Shown in pieces: positions 45,635-55,822 of a DNA stretch of 64,000 nucleotides. The position numbers were made by a program, and so were the translations under genes. Positions within the stretch are counted from its first letter, which is position 1. Every line of letters starts with the position of its first letter. The stretch comes from Microstegium vimineum. Its lineage: Eukaryota; Streptophyta; Magnoliopsida; Poales; Poaceae. The notes under the pieces are model-generated. The model saw only the letters and a list, made by a program, of their open reading frames with translations. It did no database searches and was not told where the DNA came from. The stretch spans positions 1,824,676-1,888,675 of the forward strand of contig CM039126.1 in the NCBI GenBank assembly GCA_022036555.1. Direction: 5' to 3'.

Positions 45635-45809
45635 CAGGGGAGGATCCACGGGGTGGGCTGCCCGAGCTGCAGCCCCCTCGGGAGGCTATTTTCTGCCTTA
45701 AATCGCTGTTGATTAGCCTCAATTATTCATCATTATTCTCTAGATGTAGACTTAAATATTTATTATTTAGCCCGCCCTTTGTCTCCCGTTCTAGCTAGGT
45801 CCGCCCCTG
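45635..45809. mobile_element. hAT-type MITE (175 bp)
   Basis: CAGGGGAGGATCCAC start, TAGGTCCGCCCCTG end, flanked by AATATCAC and AATATCAT (7 of 8 bases), the 8-bp duplication of hAT elements. Confidence 0.75.
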
Positions 45810-46269
45810 AATATCATTATTGGTTCGTGGCTTAAATCGGTATAGCGATGACCCCAATATCATTACCGGTTCGTCCTACCTCTAACATTTCAAGCCACGA
45901 ACTGACAAACATTATCATTGCCGGTTTGTAAGCAACCAACAATGATGGACGGCTAGCAATGAAGGTCAGTTTTGTAGCAGTGCCAAACCAAAACAGAATT
46001 AGATACGTTAGGTGGATGATAGGAGAGTGAAGGCAGGTGGTTTGATAGAAATCTATTCTAGACAAACCATCCATACGATTTTTTTTCATTACATATATAT
46101 GATTTAATGAGTATGAAAACCATGTCATAATTCGGCCATTATGATGACACATGCGTCCAATAATTTTAACAGCCGGGAAATAATGCTCTGATTGTGTCGA
46201 TGTCATGACAGTTGCATATAGTAAATAATCCGATCCTTTGGACAAATAAAAATTGTGTGAAACACCTAT

Positions 46270-46962
46270 CACTACGGAATCAGCTGCTTTGCCGAGTGCT
46301 TGGGGGCAAAGCCACTATTACACTCGACGTCAACCTTGATGACGTCTTTGGCGAGTGCTGACACCAGAGGCACTCGTCAAAGATTTATATTTTAATTGTT
46401 TTTTAAAAGAATATTTATCGAGTGTCAGATTTAACACTCGATAAATAATTTGTTTTTCTTTTTTTATAAAAAAATATTTGCCGAGTACCTTGGACCTGAC
46501 ACTCGGCAAAGAAATTTTTTTATCTTTTTGAGACATTCTTTGTCGAGTGTCGTGGCCCTCGCACTCGGCAAAGCTGAGAATCTGGTTCTCTGGCGCCTAG
46601 CTTTGCCGAGTGTCATGGCCCTGGCTCTCCTGTGGCACTCGGTAAAGTGGGAAAACATGATTTTTTTTTGCTTTCCATCAAAACAATTTGAACATGTTGT
46701 TTGTGATAGTTTAGTAAATCTTAAAAAAAATTGGTACAAAAAAACAAAACAAAAAAAATTGTTGAGTACCAAACGGTTGGCACTCGATAAATAGGACGGC
46801 TCTCGATGTCGTCAGTCTCCTGTCAATCTTTGCCTAGTGTCTCGTTTTGCCGAGGCACTCGGCAAAGACTTCCTTTGCCGAGTGCCTTGTTTTACCGAGT
46901 GCTCAAAATTTGGTACTCGGCAAAGTCCTCCATTCTCGGCAAACTACGAGTTTCTCATAGTG
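46270..46962 (+). mobile_element. Non-autonomous CACTA element (693 bp)
   Basis: CACTACGGAATCAGCTGCTT start and ACTACGAGTTTCTCATAGTG end. At least eight TTTGCCGAGTG or CACTCGGCAAAG motifs in both orientations are concentrated at the ends. Same family as 8,302 and probably 52,566. No coding capacity. Flanking TAT and TGT are not identical. Confidence 0.75.
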
Positions 46963-47303
46963 TGTATATATATACACTAACAAAAAAAGTATATAAAGTA
47001 TATATATTGAGTACTTACAAAATGTAAACCTTTTAGAACACAGTTTGCTCAAATATGCTCAGGACAGGACAGTAGAGAAGAGGTAATAAGCTCGATAATA
47101 TAATTAATAATATACTCAAAGAAAATCAAGCCTTTTCAAATTATACATATATATAAAAAAACTAAAAACACACACACCACGCACGCATGCATGCACACTC
47201 ACTGAGGATGACGAATTAATTTTAATGTGATGATGACTGTAATTGCTTGCATGCCCATGCCCGTGCATGCATGCATATGTAAGAGCCCGGCCGGCCAGTC
47301 CTG
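46963..47303. other. 3' flank of the LEA2 gene, non-coding
   Basis: AT-rich, with GCATGCATGC runs at 47,180-47,280. Likely 3' UTR and terminator region of the minus-strand gene; no further feature. Confidence 0.5.
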
Positions 47304-47927
47304 TCAAACCGGCGAGCAACCGACCGCCCGAGCAGATGACGACGAGGCTGTGCGGCTTTGACGCTCGAAGGTAACGGGCCCGCATCTCACACTGATGTCG
47401 TACAGCCGAGTGCGCATTCCGGCGACCTTGAACCTCGCCCCAGCGGTGACCTGCACGACGAGAGAAGCAGCAGCGCCGCCGTCATCGTCGTCGCCACCGC
47501 CGCCGCCGCCGCCGCCGGCGAAAAAGGCCGTGGTCCATGGCCCCCCAAGCAGTGACACCGTGGCGTCGACGGTAGCCACGCCGCTCCCATGGGGGTGCCA
47601 CTCAGACATGTCCGTCGTGACCTTGGCCCTGACCCAGGAAACCAGCTCGGGGCCCGTGTTGTTGCTCACGTCGACGAACATGCTCTGGTACTTCACCGCC
47701 GCGCGGTGGCTGGTGTTGTTGGCGGCGATGGTGAGGTTGAGGCCCACGCCGTCCTCCGCGAGGTAGCTACTCGCCTTGGTCACCGAGAAGGTGACGCGCG
47801 CGGGGCTGAGCACGACGAAGAAGACGGTCACGACGACTGCCGCGGCCACGATCGCCATCAGAGCCGCCACCATATAGCGTTTGGGATTCCGGCCGGCAGT
47901 CGGCGGCGAAGAAGAAGAAGACGCCAT
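47304..47927 (-). CDS. LEA2 / NDR1-HIN1-like membrane protein (207 aa)
   Basis: Start chosen at ATG 47,927 (MASSSSSPPTAGRNPKRY); the frame is open further upstream but that part is 5' leader. A short basic cytosolic tail is followed by one membrane segment at about residues 18-40 (YMVAALMAIVAAAVVVTVFF), then an extracellular LEA_2 domain (about 55-190) with LNLTIAANNTSHRAAVKYQS, the usual core of these proteins, and potential N-glycosylation sites (NLT, NNTS). The family has roles in defence signalling and stress at the plasma membrane; this member's role is inferred only. Eight glycines followed by four aspartates sit inside the domain (from a CCG-rich repeat at about 47,490-47,515), an unusual insertion. 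Intact ORF, single exon as usual, GC-rich third positions. Confidence 0.8.
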   Translation of the reverse strand: MASSSSSPPTAGRNPKRYMVAALMAIVAAAVVVTVFFVVLSPARVTFSVTKASSYLAEDGVGLNLTIAANNTSHRAAVKYQSMFVDVSNNTGPELVSWVRAKVTTDMSEWHPHGSGVATVDATVSLLGGPWTTAFFAGGGGGGGGDDDDGGAAASLVVQVTAGARFKVAGMRTRLYDISVRCGPVTFERQSRTASSSSARAVGCSPV

Positions 47928-48113
47928 GCGTAGTGTTATGGGTTCTAAGAATGGGTGTGCGGATATGGCAGCTGCAGGCCAGCATATAGATGTAGCTACT
48001 GCTGCTACGATTTTAATGGAGCGCGCGCTCACGAGCCTAGCTAGCCGCCGAGTGTTTCTCCACTCAGCATTGCATTGCATATGTGTAGTACGGAGTAGAT
48101 GAAAACTGATGGA

Positions 48114-48124
48114 GGAATATATAG
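48114..48124 (-). promoter_or_regulatory. TATA box of the LEA2 gene
   Basis: GGCTATATATTCC on the minus strand, about 190 bases before the ATG at 47,927, followed by a C/A-rich leader. Confidence 0.5.
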
Positions 48125-48476
48125 CCATTTTATTTACTCGCAAAAAAAAACAGCCATTTTATTGAGTGGATATATATATTTATTACACTAAAAGGAATCA
48201 AATGATAGATACGGAGAAAAACTAAATATACGTACGTACTCCCTCCTTTCTATCAAAAAAACACGGTTACGAGATATATGCAAATCAAACTAGCTTAAGT
48301 TGGACTAAATTTATTGTGCATAGTATTACCGTTTGTCTCTGAAATTAGATTTACTATAAAAACATATTTTCATAATTAATCTATTGCTACTTAATTTGTA
48401 TCATAAATGTTTATATATTTTTTTATAACTTTAGTCAAATTTCAAACCGTTTAACTCCTAAATGGTGAGAATTATA
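48125..48476. other. LEA2 upstream region with MITE-like sequence
   Basis: CTCCCTCCTTTCTATCAAAA at 48,239 is a Stowaway-like end; its partner is unclear. AT-rich otherwise. Confidence 0.4.
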
Positions 48477-48969
48477 TTCCCTTCATTTCAAATTATATAT
48501 ATGACATTCTAAAAAATTTAGAGAGTCAAAACATCTCAAGTTTGTAGAAAAAAGTTAAAAAATTTATGACATCGAATATGTATATTTCGAAAATATAGTT
48601 GATGAAGAATCTAATATAATGACACTTACTCCCTCCGTCCCTAAATGTGTGTTGTTTTCGTTTTTCGAGAAATAATTTTGACTACATATATTAAAAAATA
48701 TTAATATTTGTAATACATAATTAATATCGTTGGATAAATATTTGAATCTAGTTTTTTAATAAATTTATTTAGAGATACATATATTATTGTTCGTATTTTT
48801 AATAAATCGAGTCAAACTCGTCAGCATGCAAATCGCGATGACAAGCATTTAGGGACGAAACGAGTAGTTGGTAGTATAAATATTATTATATTATCATATA
48901 AATTTAGTCAAACTTAAGATGCATTGACACTCCAAAATTCTTGAATGCCTTAATTTAGGACGGAGGGAG
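48477..48969. mobile_element. Stowaway-like MITE carrying another inside it
   Basis: TTCCCTTCATTTCAAATTAT to TTTAGGACGGAGGGAG with TA on both sides (48,475-48,476; 48,970-48,971). The middle is interrupted by the element at 48,629-48,864. Confidence 0.65.
48629..48864. mobile_element. Nested Stowaway MITE (236 bp)
   Basis: CTCCCTCCGTCCCTAAATG start, CATTTAGGGACGAAACGAG end, TA at 48,627-48,628 and 48,865-48,866. Related in reverse to 7,609-7,843. Confidence 0.8.
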
Positions 48970-51490
48970 TATTTTCTTTTGAGATAGTGGGAATATATTG
49001 CTAGGAACTGTGCCTAGCTAAAGACCTGTTTGGCAAGACTCCTGAGGAGCCGAAGTTATTTTATAGGAGCCACAAACTCTTGAGGAATATATTTACTACA
49101 GTGAAAGTCATGGCTTCGTCAATGTTAAAATTTATTGCTAGGCAATAATAAATTTTGTTTTTTATGTAGAAAGGGTTTAATTAATTCAGAAACATTATAT
49201 TCTAGGTAATACGATAATTATAAACCAAGTTCCGCAAATTCACAAAGCCTAAACAAAACAAAGAAAAGCCTATCACTCTAATGCCAACCATAAGGGTAGA
49301 TCAACACCTGCATGTATCCAGAAAGAAAATGCAATAATTACTTGCGGTAATTGTTGCAATGTCGCTTGCTGCAACTAAAGCCCGCCGCGAAGAAAGTTTG
49401 TGGAGCTAGGATATATAATCCATGCGCGGTAATTTGTAAGTTTGAGTGTGTGTGTGTATGTGTGTATATGGCGTGGTTAGAAATTGAACGTGTTGCTAGA
49501 ATTCCTCTCCTCCCGTTCTGTAGGAATTCTGTAGGATGTGCAATGCACGAGTCCAATCTACAATGCTAAGAGAGCTTCCTTCTAGGAAACATCTCTTTTG
49601 ATTCGAATCCCTTACAGAACGCAAAGCTAATATGACGAGCTGTTCTTGTGGTCACGCATGCTCATAGCGCGTGGGTGTGCATGTAGTAGTACGTCGTCGT
49701 CAGCACGAAGGTCACGAAGGTTCCCTCCTAAAATGGTTAGGTCTTTTTTTTATTAAAAAAATCTGTCCACCAAAGTTTAAGTTGTCGATTTAATATACAT
49801 ACTTGGATTTTTCTAAATTTACTTTGATTTAATGAGACTACATATGCTTATAATTTTTTTGAATTTATTATAGGATATAATGCTACTATTCTTTTTTTGA
49901 TAGTCAGCGTATTCGTTGACATCGAAGTAGCTATGGTGACTTGATCAATTATTTTAAGATTTGCTAGTCTAACTAGTTTTATTGAATGTGTTTTATAGAG
50001 ATAGAATGTGTTTGTAATTAAGGACGGCTATGCTCGTGTATACGGGAACATCTATGCATGTCTACACTTTTGAAAAAAAAGATTATTCCTTCTGCTAAGT
50101 TTTATATAACATTATAAAAACGGTGACCGCCGACAAGCAATGCTACTTTACTTTTGCACGGTGCAGCCACCCAGGTTGATTACTTTACTCCCTGGCAAAG
50201 TGGCAACATTGTATTTGACGCCTCGGACAGCAATAACTACTCAGGGCAGTCTTAACCATAAAATTAAATATTGTAATTAATATGGAGTCATGGACACGGT
50301 ACCGTTGGATTTCTTGTGATATTACTTCCTATTATAGATTTTTTTTTCAATTTTTATTCATTTTCGTATGTATAGATACGACCCAAACGTATAAGTTTTT
50401 TTAGTAAAATAAAGTTCTTCGGCCCAGTAGTGTTTGAGATTCAAAATTTAGTATAATTTTTCTGTACTAAATGTCTTCTAGCGAGGATTTTTATGTATTA
50501 TGACTAGTAGTGATTTATTTATTACTGTTTAAAAAGACTAGGAGACCACCACTACTAGTTGCTACACAAATCGGTCACAAAAGTTACATACTATACTATA
50601 TATATTGGAATATCGATCTCTCCAAATTCTAAAACATCATACCATCTTCCTTGCTAGCCTGCTTCTTGGTAGAAGTTTTTGGGACCAGCTGCATGCATTG
50701 CAGAATAAAGTATTCGATCAGTCTTATTTTAGGGATTCGTCTTCCCCAACACTTTATTTCTCGATTGCTTCGTTCCGTGAACTAGATAGATTCCCACGAG
50801 AGACTATACAGCCATTCGTACTGTAAAAGATGTTATTTTAATAAGGTTTTAGTTAAACATTGAGAATATAAATCATGAATAATATTTAAGTTGTTTAGTT
50901 TGAAAATATATATGAAAATTATATGAATAGATTTGCCTTGAAATATATTTTCATAGAAGTATACATATATTATTTTTAAATGAATATTTGTATAGAAATA
51001 TGAAGTCAAAGTCATGCTTTGAAGACCACATATCATTGTCTAAAATAACTTTTTTTATAATATAGAGGGAGTATATATACTTTGCTTGTCCTCATAACAA
51101 CGAAACATATTATCGGGCTCTCATCCTAAAAAAAAAGTTGCACAAGTGGAGCTTATCCTTGAAGAAGCTACAAGTATTGCAGGTTGTCGCATAACCTAGA
51201 AAATAAAGCCTATTAATTTAAGGGCTCATGGGAAAACCCTGTTTGCATCCCTATCTCTGAGTCATTGGTTTCATATACATAATTATAACTAAAATTTTCG
51301 AAACAAAACACCATGGCTGGCACCGCTAACTAATTATATATATCTTTGATATCTCTATATCTATATGTACCATTATTATTAAAGAGCCAAATTTTCTTTC
51401 TTTATCTTTTATTACTTTTTTAAAGTGTCCTCACACTGTCCATGTCTTGAACACTTACGATACGCAACGATGATGATGATCCAAACTCCG
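48970..51490. other. Intergenic sequence between the two LEA2 genes
   Basis: No gene is supported. Contains a (GT)n-rich patch at 49,442-49,470 and AT-rich DNA; the open frame at 50,605-50,826 has no recognisable content. Confidence 0.5.
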
Positions 51491-51502
51491 ATTATATATA
51501 AG
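51491..51502 (+). promoter_or_regulatory. TATA box of the second LEA2 gene
   Basis: ATTATATATAAG lies about 175 bases before the ATG at 51,672. Confidence 0.5.
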
Positions 51503-51671
51503 ACGTATCGTGTTGTTCCACGTAGCTAGGTAGGGGAACTCAACCTGTCCCTTGCTCAAATAAACGACAACCATCCAGTAGTGTGCGGCTTTACAGTACT
51601 GTACTGCTGTCGTCGTCGTCTTGGTACCTCATCTAGTACGTCGAGCGAGCATTAGCAGCTCGATCATAAGT

Positions 51672-52358
51672 ATGGCAGGAGCGAGAGAAGAAGGTGACGG
51701 CGGCGAGAAAGAATCAGCATTCCGGTGGCTAGACGCGGCGAGGTATGTGGTTTCCGCCTTGGTGGTGGTGATGATCGTCGCCGTCGCCGCCAAGGCCATA
51801 ATGGTAGTTCTCCGCCCCGACAAGCTCAACCTCTCAGTGCAAGGAAGCTCCGTGTACACTCAGCGGTTCCCGTCGTCGTCGTCGTCGTCGCGAGGAGCGG
51901 CGGAGAGGGACGGCAAGCTGAAGTTCACGTTCAACCTCCACGGAGAGAACCCCAGCGGCCGCGTCCGCATGTACTTCTGCAACATCACCGCGTACATCTT
52001 CGACAACAGCACGCCGCCGGCGACGACGCCGTCCCCCGACGACGCCGCCATCTTCTTCGAGCTGAAGGACATGTCCGTGCTGCAGAAGGAGTACGTGGAC
52101 AACATCAAGAAATCGGAGAATATGACCAGGAATCCTGACTACATCTTGCCGTCCTTCTTCGACGCATTGATGAAACCGGGAGGCAGGATCGAGGACGCCA
52201 CGATGCGAGTGGACGGCACTCTCATCACCGAGTCTAGTTCCGAGTACAACAGCACCCCAAAACCGACGACCTACTACTGCAGGCAGCTCGTAGTCGGCGT
52301 GAACATGGACGACAAGGCATCTACGAGCAGCCAGGCGTCGACCTGCACCACAATGTGA
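51672..52358 (+). CDS. LEA2 / NDR1-HIN1-like membrane protein (228 aa)
   Basis: ATG at 51,672 (MAGAREEGDGGEKESAFRWL) is the first with good context (AGTATGGC); upstream open sequence lacks ATG. An acidic cytosolic tail precedes one membrane segment at about 25-47 (YVVSALVVVMIVAVAAKAIM), then LRPDKLNLSVQGSSVYTQ and a C2-like LEA_2 fold with the motif KFTFNLHGENPSGRVRMYFC, where the conserved asparagine block is N-P-S-G-R. Several N-glycosylation sites (NLS, NIT, NST, NMT). A serine run (about residues 67-72) comes from a TCG repeat. Stop TGA at 52,356-52,358. Intact single exon. It is about 3.7 kb from the other LEA2 gene, divergently placed. Function at the plasma membrane is inferred from family. 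Confidence 0.8.
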   Translation: MAGAREEGDGGEKESAFRWLDAARYVVSALVVVMIVAVAAKAIMVVLRPDKLNLSVQGSSVYTQRFPSSSSSSRGAAERDGKLKFTFNLHGENPSGRVRMYFCNITAYIFDNSTPPATTPSPDDAAIFFELKDMSVLQKEYVDNIKKSENMTRNPDYILPSFFDALMKPGGRIEDATMRVDGTLITESSSEYNSTPKPTTYYCRQLVVGVNMDDKASTSSQASTCTTM

Positions 52359-52565
52359 TTCCTTTTTTTTTCAAAAAAAAAATGGACATCATTGTTAACT
52401 TGTGATGATTCATTTATCTTAAGTTTATTCTATATATGTCCGGCTATATACCTTAATTAGTAGCCTTGCTTTTTTTGTTTGCAAGTCGGATTTGATATGA
52501 AAATATGTTGTGTATAATGTTTGTGGATCGGATTTCTACTTGTTGTTTATTGATTATTTACAAAA

Positions 52566-54138
52566 CACTAGAAAACGGCGATTTGCCGAGTGCCAAATAT
52601 CAGGCACTCGGCAAAATATTAAACTCGACAACTAATTAAATGCCGAGTGCCAAGTACTCGGCAAAAAAAAAACATACGGTAACTTAATTCTTTTTGCCGA
52701 GTGCTGACTCTCGGCAAAAAAATACACTCGGCACTTTACCACGAGGGCTAACGTCATCCTACTCCGTTTAATTTGCCGAGTGCCTACCGTTTGGCACTCG
52801 ACAACTAAATTTAAGTTGTCGAGTGCCACCCTAGGCACTCGGCAACTCGGCTTTTGGCACTCGACAACTTAATTTATTTAACTGACTGAGCCAGTTGCCG
52901 AGTGCTAGGATTTTGGCACTCGGCAACTAAATCTAAATTAAGTTGCCGAGTGCCAACGCTAGGCACTCGGCAACATAATTTAGTTGTCGAGTGCCAACCC
53001 TAGATACTCGGTAACTTATTTAATTTTTTTTCTCCCAATTTTTTGTCAACATGTTCAAATTTGGAAGCTTTTCATTGCTTTTTGGTATTTTTCTTAGTTT
53101 ATTTTGTTTTCTTCAATTTTCCCGCTTAATGTTCATTTGAACTGCAGGTGCATGAAATAATAGATTTCTTTTGTTCTAAAAATGGTAGTCTTGTTTGTTA
53201 GTGTAAATGATGGCTAAATACATGACCTGTCTCGAAAGTTCGATCAACGTGCTCACGGGACAACGTCGCCAACTTCGGTGCGGGTAGTTTTTTAATTATA
53301 TAAAATGCAAAAAAATTCCGAAAATCACAAAACTTGTGCACGTGTCATGATCTCATGTGCCTATGTTGTGGTAAAAATTTGAAAAAGTTTCGAGCAAGTC
53401 ATCACATACGTTGTTCACAAACCTCAAAGTCCACATATGATATCAAGTGATATCATATGTGGACTTTGAGGTTTGTGAACAACGTACGTGACGACGTGCT
53501 CGAAACTTTTTCAAATTTTTACCACAACATACACACATGAGTGATATCATATGTGGACTTTGAGGTTTGTGAACAACGTACGTGACGATGTGCTCGAAAC
53601 TTTTTCAAATTTTTACCACAACATACACACATGAGATCATGACACGTGCACAAGTTTTGTGATTTTCGGATTTTTTTTTGCATTTTATATAATTAAAAAA
53701 CTACTCGCACCGAAGTTGGCGACGTTGTCCCGTGAGCACGTTGATCAACTTTCGAGACAGGTCATGGATTTAACCATCATTTACACTAACAAACAAAACT
53801 ACCATTTTTAGAACGAAAAAAAATCTATTATTTCATGCACCTGCGGTTCAAATGAACATTAAACGCGAAAATTGAAGAAAACAAAATAAACTAAGGAAAA
53901 ATAACAAAAAGCAATGAAAAACTTCCAAATTTGAACATGTTGTTTACAATAGTTCAATAAGCACACAAAAAATTGGGAGCAAAAAAACAAAAAAAAATTA
54001 AATAAGTTGCCAAGTGCCTAGGGTTGGCACTCCGCAACTAAATTAAGTTGCCGAGTGCCTAGGGTTGGCACTCGGCAGCTTAATTTAGTTGCCGAGTGCC
54101 AAAATCCTGGCACTCGGCAACTGGATCATTCAGTTAAA
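52566..54138 (+). mobile_element. CACTA-derived long palindrome
   Basis: CACTAGAAAACGGCGATTTG opens it, with TTGCCGAGTG and CACTCGGCAA motifs throughout. From 52,878 a left arm runs to the pivot at 53,446-53,447, and a right arm of the same sequence in reverse runs to 54,138. It belongs to the TTGCCGAGTG CACTA family seen at 46,270. Confidence 0.7.
52878..54138. repeat. Long inverted repeat, arms of about 570 and 690 bp
   Basis: Arms meet at CCACATATGATATCA-AG-TGATATCATATGTGG (two-base spacer). Matching landmarks: CTCCCAATTTTTTGT/ACAAAAAATTGGGAG, GAAATAATAGATTTC/AAATCTATTATTTCA and the TTGCCGAGTG clusters at both outer ends. The right arm is longer mainly because of a 94-bp tandem duplication (53,447-53,540 and 53,541-53,634). 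Confidence 0.8.
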
Positions 54139-54679
54139 AACGGCTGGGTCGGCCCACTCGGCCGGCACACTCTCACTCACTCACTCTCACACACTCTCTC
54201 TCTCCCTCATCCTCACGCCGCCGCCCCATCCCCACACCCGCCGGCCGCCACCCGCGGCCCGCGCCGCCCACCCTCCCTGCGCTGCGCCGGCCCCACCCAG
54301 CAGCCCCCACCCAACAGCCACCCCCCACCCACCCAGCAGCACCCCCACACCGAGAAGCGGAGTATAGAGGAGGAGGGGAGAAGAAGAAGGAAGAGAAGGA
54401 TAAGGAGGAGGAGAAGGAGAAGAAGAAGGAGAAGTACTTGCCGGCCTCGTCCCGTCGACCCTCACGCCGCTGTGGGCGTCGCCGGAAAGGTATACACAAT
54501 AGTAGTAGTAGTTTGTAGTATTAGTTTGTAATAAGTAGTTTTACTAGCAACGTTAGTGTTAGTAGTTAGTAGCTAATGGTTAGTAGTACTTAGTAGTATA
54601 GTTAGTTGTAGTTAGAAGAAAGAAAGAGGAGAGTCATAATATCTAGGAAGCCATTGTTTGGTATTGTTAGTAGTATTTA
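54139..54679 (+). other. Probable internal leader of the CACTA element
   Basis: CT-rich and C-rich sequence (54,170-54,360), AG-rich (54,360-54,440), then AT-rich after a possible donor GGTATACA near 54,489. It follows the subterminal motifs directly, as a CACTA leader would, and is cut by the LTR at 54,680. ORFs on both strands are low-complexity. Confidence 0.35.
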
Positions 54680-55807
54680 TGTCGGTGTCTAAAATGGCGG
54701 GGTCTAGACAGCCAACGAGTGAATTTCTAAGCATGTCGGAGATCGGATGGTTACGCTCGGAGAATACACGGTTTATACTGGTTCAGGCACGAACGCCCTA
54801 CGTCCAGTGTGTTGCGGGGTCGTATTACTGAGCGTGGAGAGCTCGTAGAGGGGAGCTACAAGCAATGGTGAGAGAGGAAAGTCGATTCCCAGGTCTCGTG
54901 CATATGAGGTTCTTGGTTCTGGTGAGAGCTCACGTGAAGGAGAGTATGAGTGTGTGTGAATGAGTTGAGAGAGTCTAGAGAGAGGTCCATTCTCCCCCTT
55001 TATACATAGGGAGATACGGAGGAGTACAGTAGAGAGAGAGAGAGAGAACATGGGCCCGGTTTGGGCTGTTGACTTGGGGCGCCTTCGGCTTCTGTTCGCC
55101 TTCCTTCTCGGGGAATACTGCTCCTATTGGCACGCCGCCTGGGTCCTGTCCGTCGTTGATGCGACTGTAGCCACGCGCCTTGTGACTGGGAACGCCACTG
55201 TTCCCATATTTGGGCATGGGCAGAGTTTGGCAAAACAGGGCCAGGCACCCCTGCGTTCCGTCAAACAGGGTCGAGTATGCCCTGATCCCTATTTAGATGT
55301 CCGCCGGAGGGATGGTAAGTGTCAATCGGTGGTCCGATCGGTACTGCAGCTTGTCCTAGAGTGATCCTACAAGGATAGGCATGGCGTTCCACGCCTTCAA
55401 CCCCCATCCCTAAGGACGAACCTGTACTGTGGACCTTTTGACCATGGGCTAGAGTGCACAGGGGGTCGGTCAGGCCTCCGAGGGTGAGTGGCGTCACGGA
55501 TGACGTCACCCTTGCTCAGACGAGGCGGAAGAGCCCCCGAGGGTAGACGGCGTCACGGATGACGTCGCCCTAGGTCGAACGAGTCGGAAGAGCCCCCGAG
55601 GGTAGACAGCGTCACGGATGACGTCGCCCTAACTCGGATGAGGTGGAAGATTCTTCGAGGCAGTGTTGTTGTCTTGGTTGGTTGGAGGCGAGAAGCCCCC
55701 GAGGGTGATGACGTCACCCTGGCTCGGACGGGACGGAGGGGACCCGGGGGTGATTTTGTTTTTGCGGAGTGTAGTATTTTGGGTACCCTATTTTTAGGTA
55801 TCGAACA
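54680..55807 (-). mobile_element. 3' LTR (element 3), 1,128 bp
   Basis: In plus sense it starts TGTCGGTGTCTAAAATGG and ends AGGTATCGAACA. On the minus strand, TATAAAGG lies near 55,000 and CTGGACGTAGGGCG follows in the R/U5 part (54,799-54,812), matching the layout of the other Tat LTRs. The U3 part has the repeat array at 55,475-55,720. Confidence 0.75.
55442..55720 (-). promoter_or_regulatory. LTR enhancer-like array with four TGACGTC sites
   Basis: TGACGTC(A) occurs at 55,501, 55,560, 55,619 and 55,709; the first three are exactly 59 bp apart in near-identical units with GCGTCACGGATGACGTC and GAGCCCCCGAGGGT. TGACGTCA is the core of plant bZIP (TGA/CREB-type) sites. The array lies upstream of the LTR TATA box in the element's own orientation. 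Confidence 0.65.
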
Positions 55808-55822
55808 GCAGCCCCCGAGCCT
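55808..55822 (-). other. Polypurine-tract region (element 3)
   Basis: On the minus strand GGCTCGGGGGCTGC precedes the LTR start TGTTCGATACC, a typical polypurine-tract position for Tat elements. Confidence 0.6.

Larger units (their letters stand above)
44939..45982 (+). mobile_element. Probable CACTA derivative
   Basis: Starts CACAACTAGAAAAATGATTT and ends CAGTTTTGTAGCAGTG (RC CACTGCTACAAAACTG), similar imperfect termini. Subterminal words GAGACGGGCACCTT, GACAGGCATCCT and GGCGGTCATTCT occur near the left half. A long (TA)n run fills 45,171-45,236. Confidence 0.4.

Noticed and set aside
45577..45798. ORF containing a Gly/Pro-rich motif
   Set aside because: It is the translation of the hAT-type MITE at 45,635-45,809.
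50605..50826. 73-codon ORF resembling a short protein
   Set aside because: AT-rich, no domain, no promoter; expected by chance.
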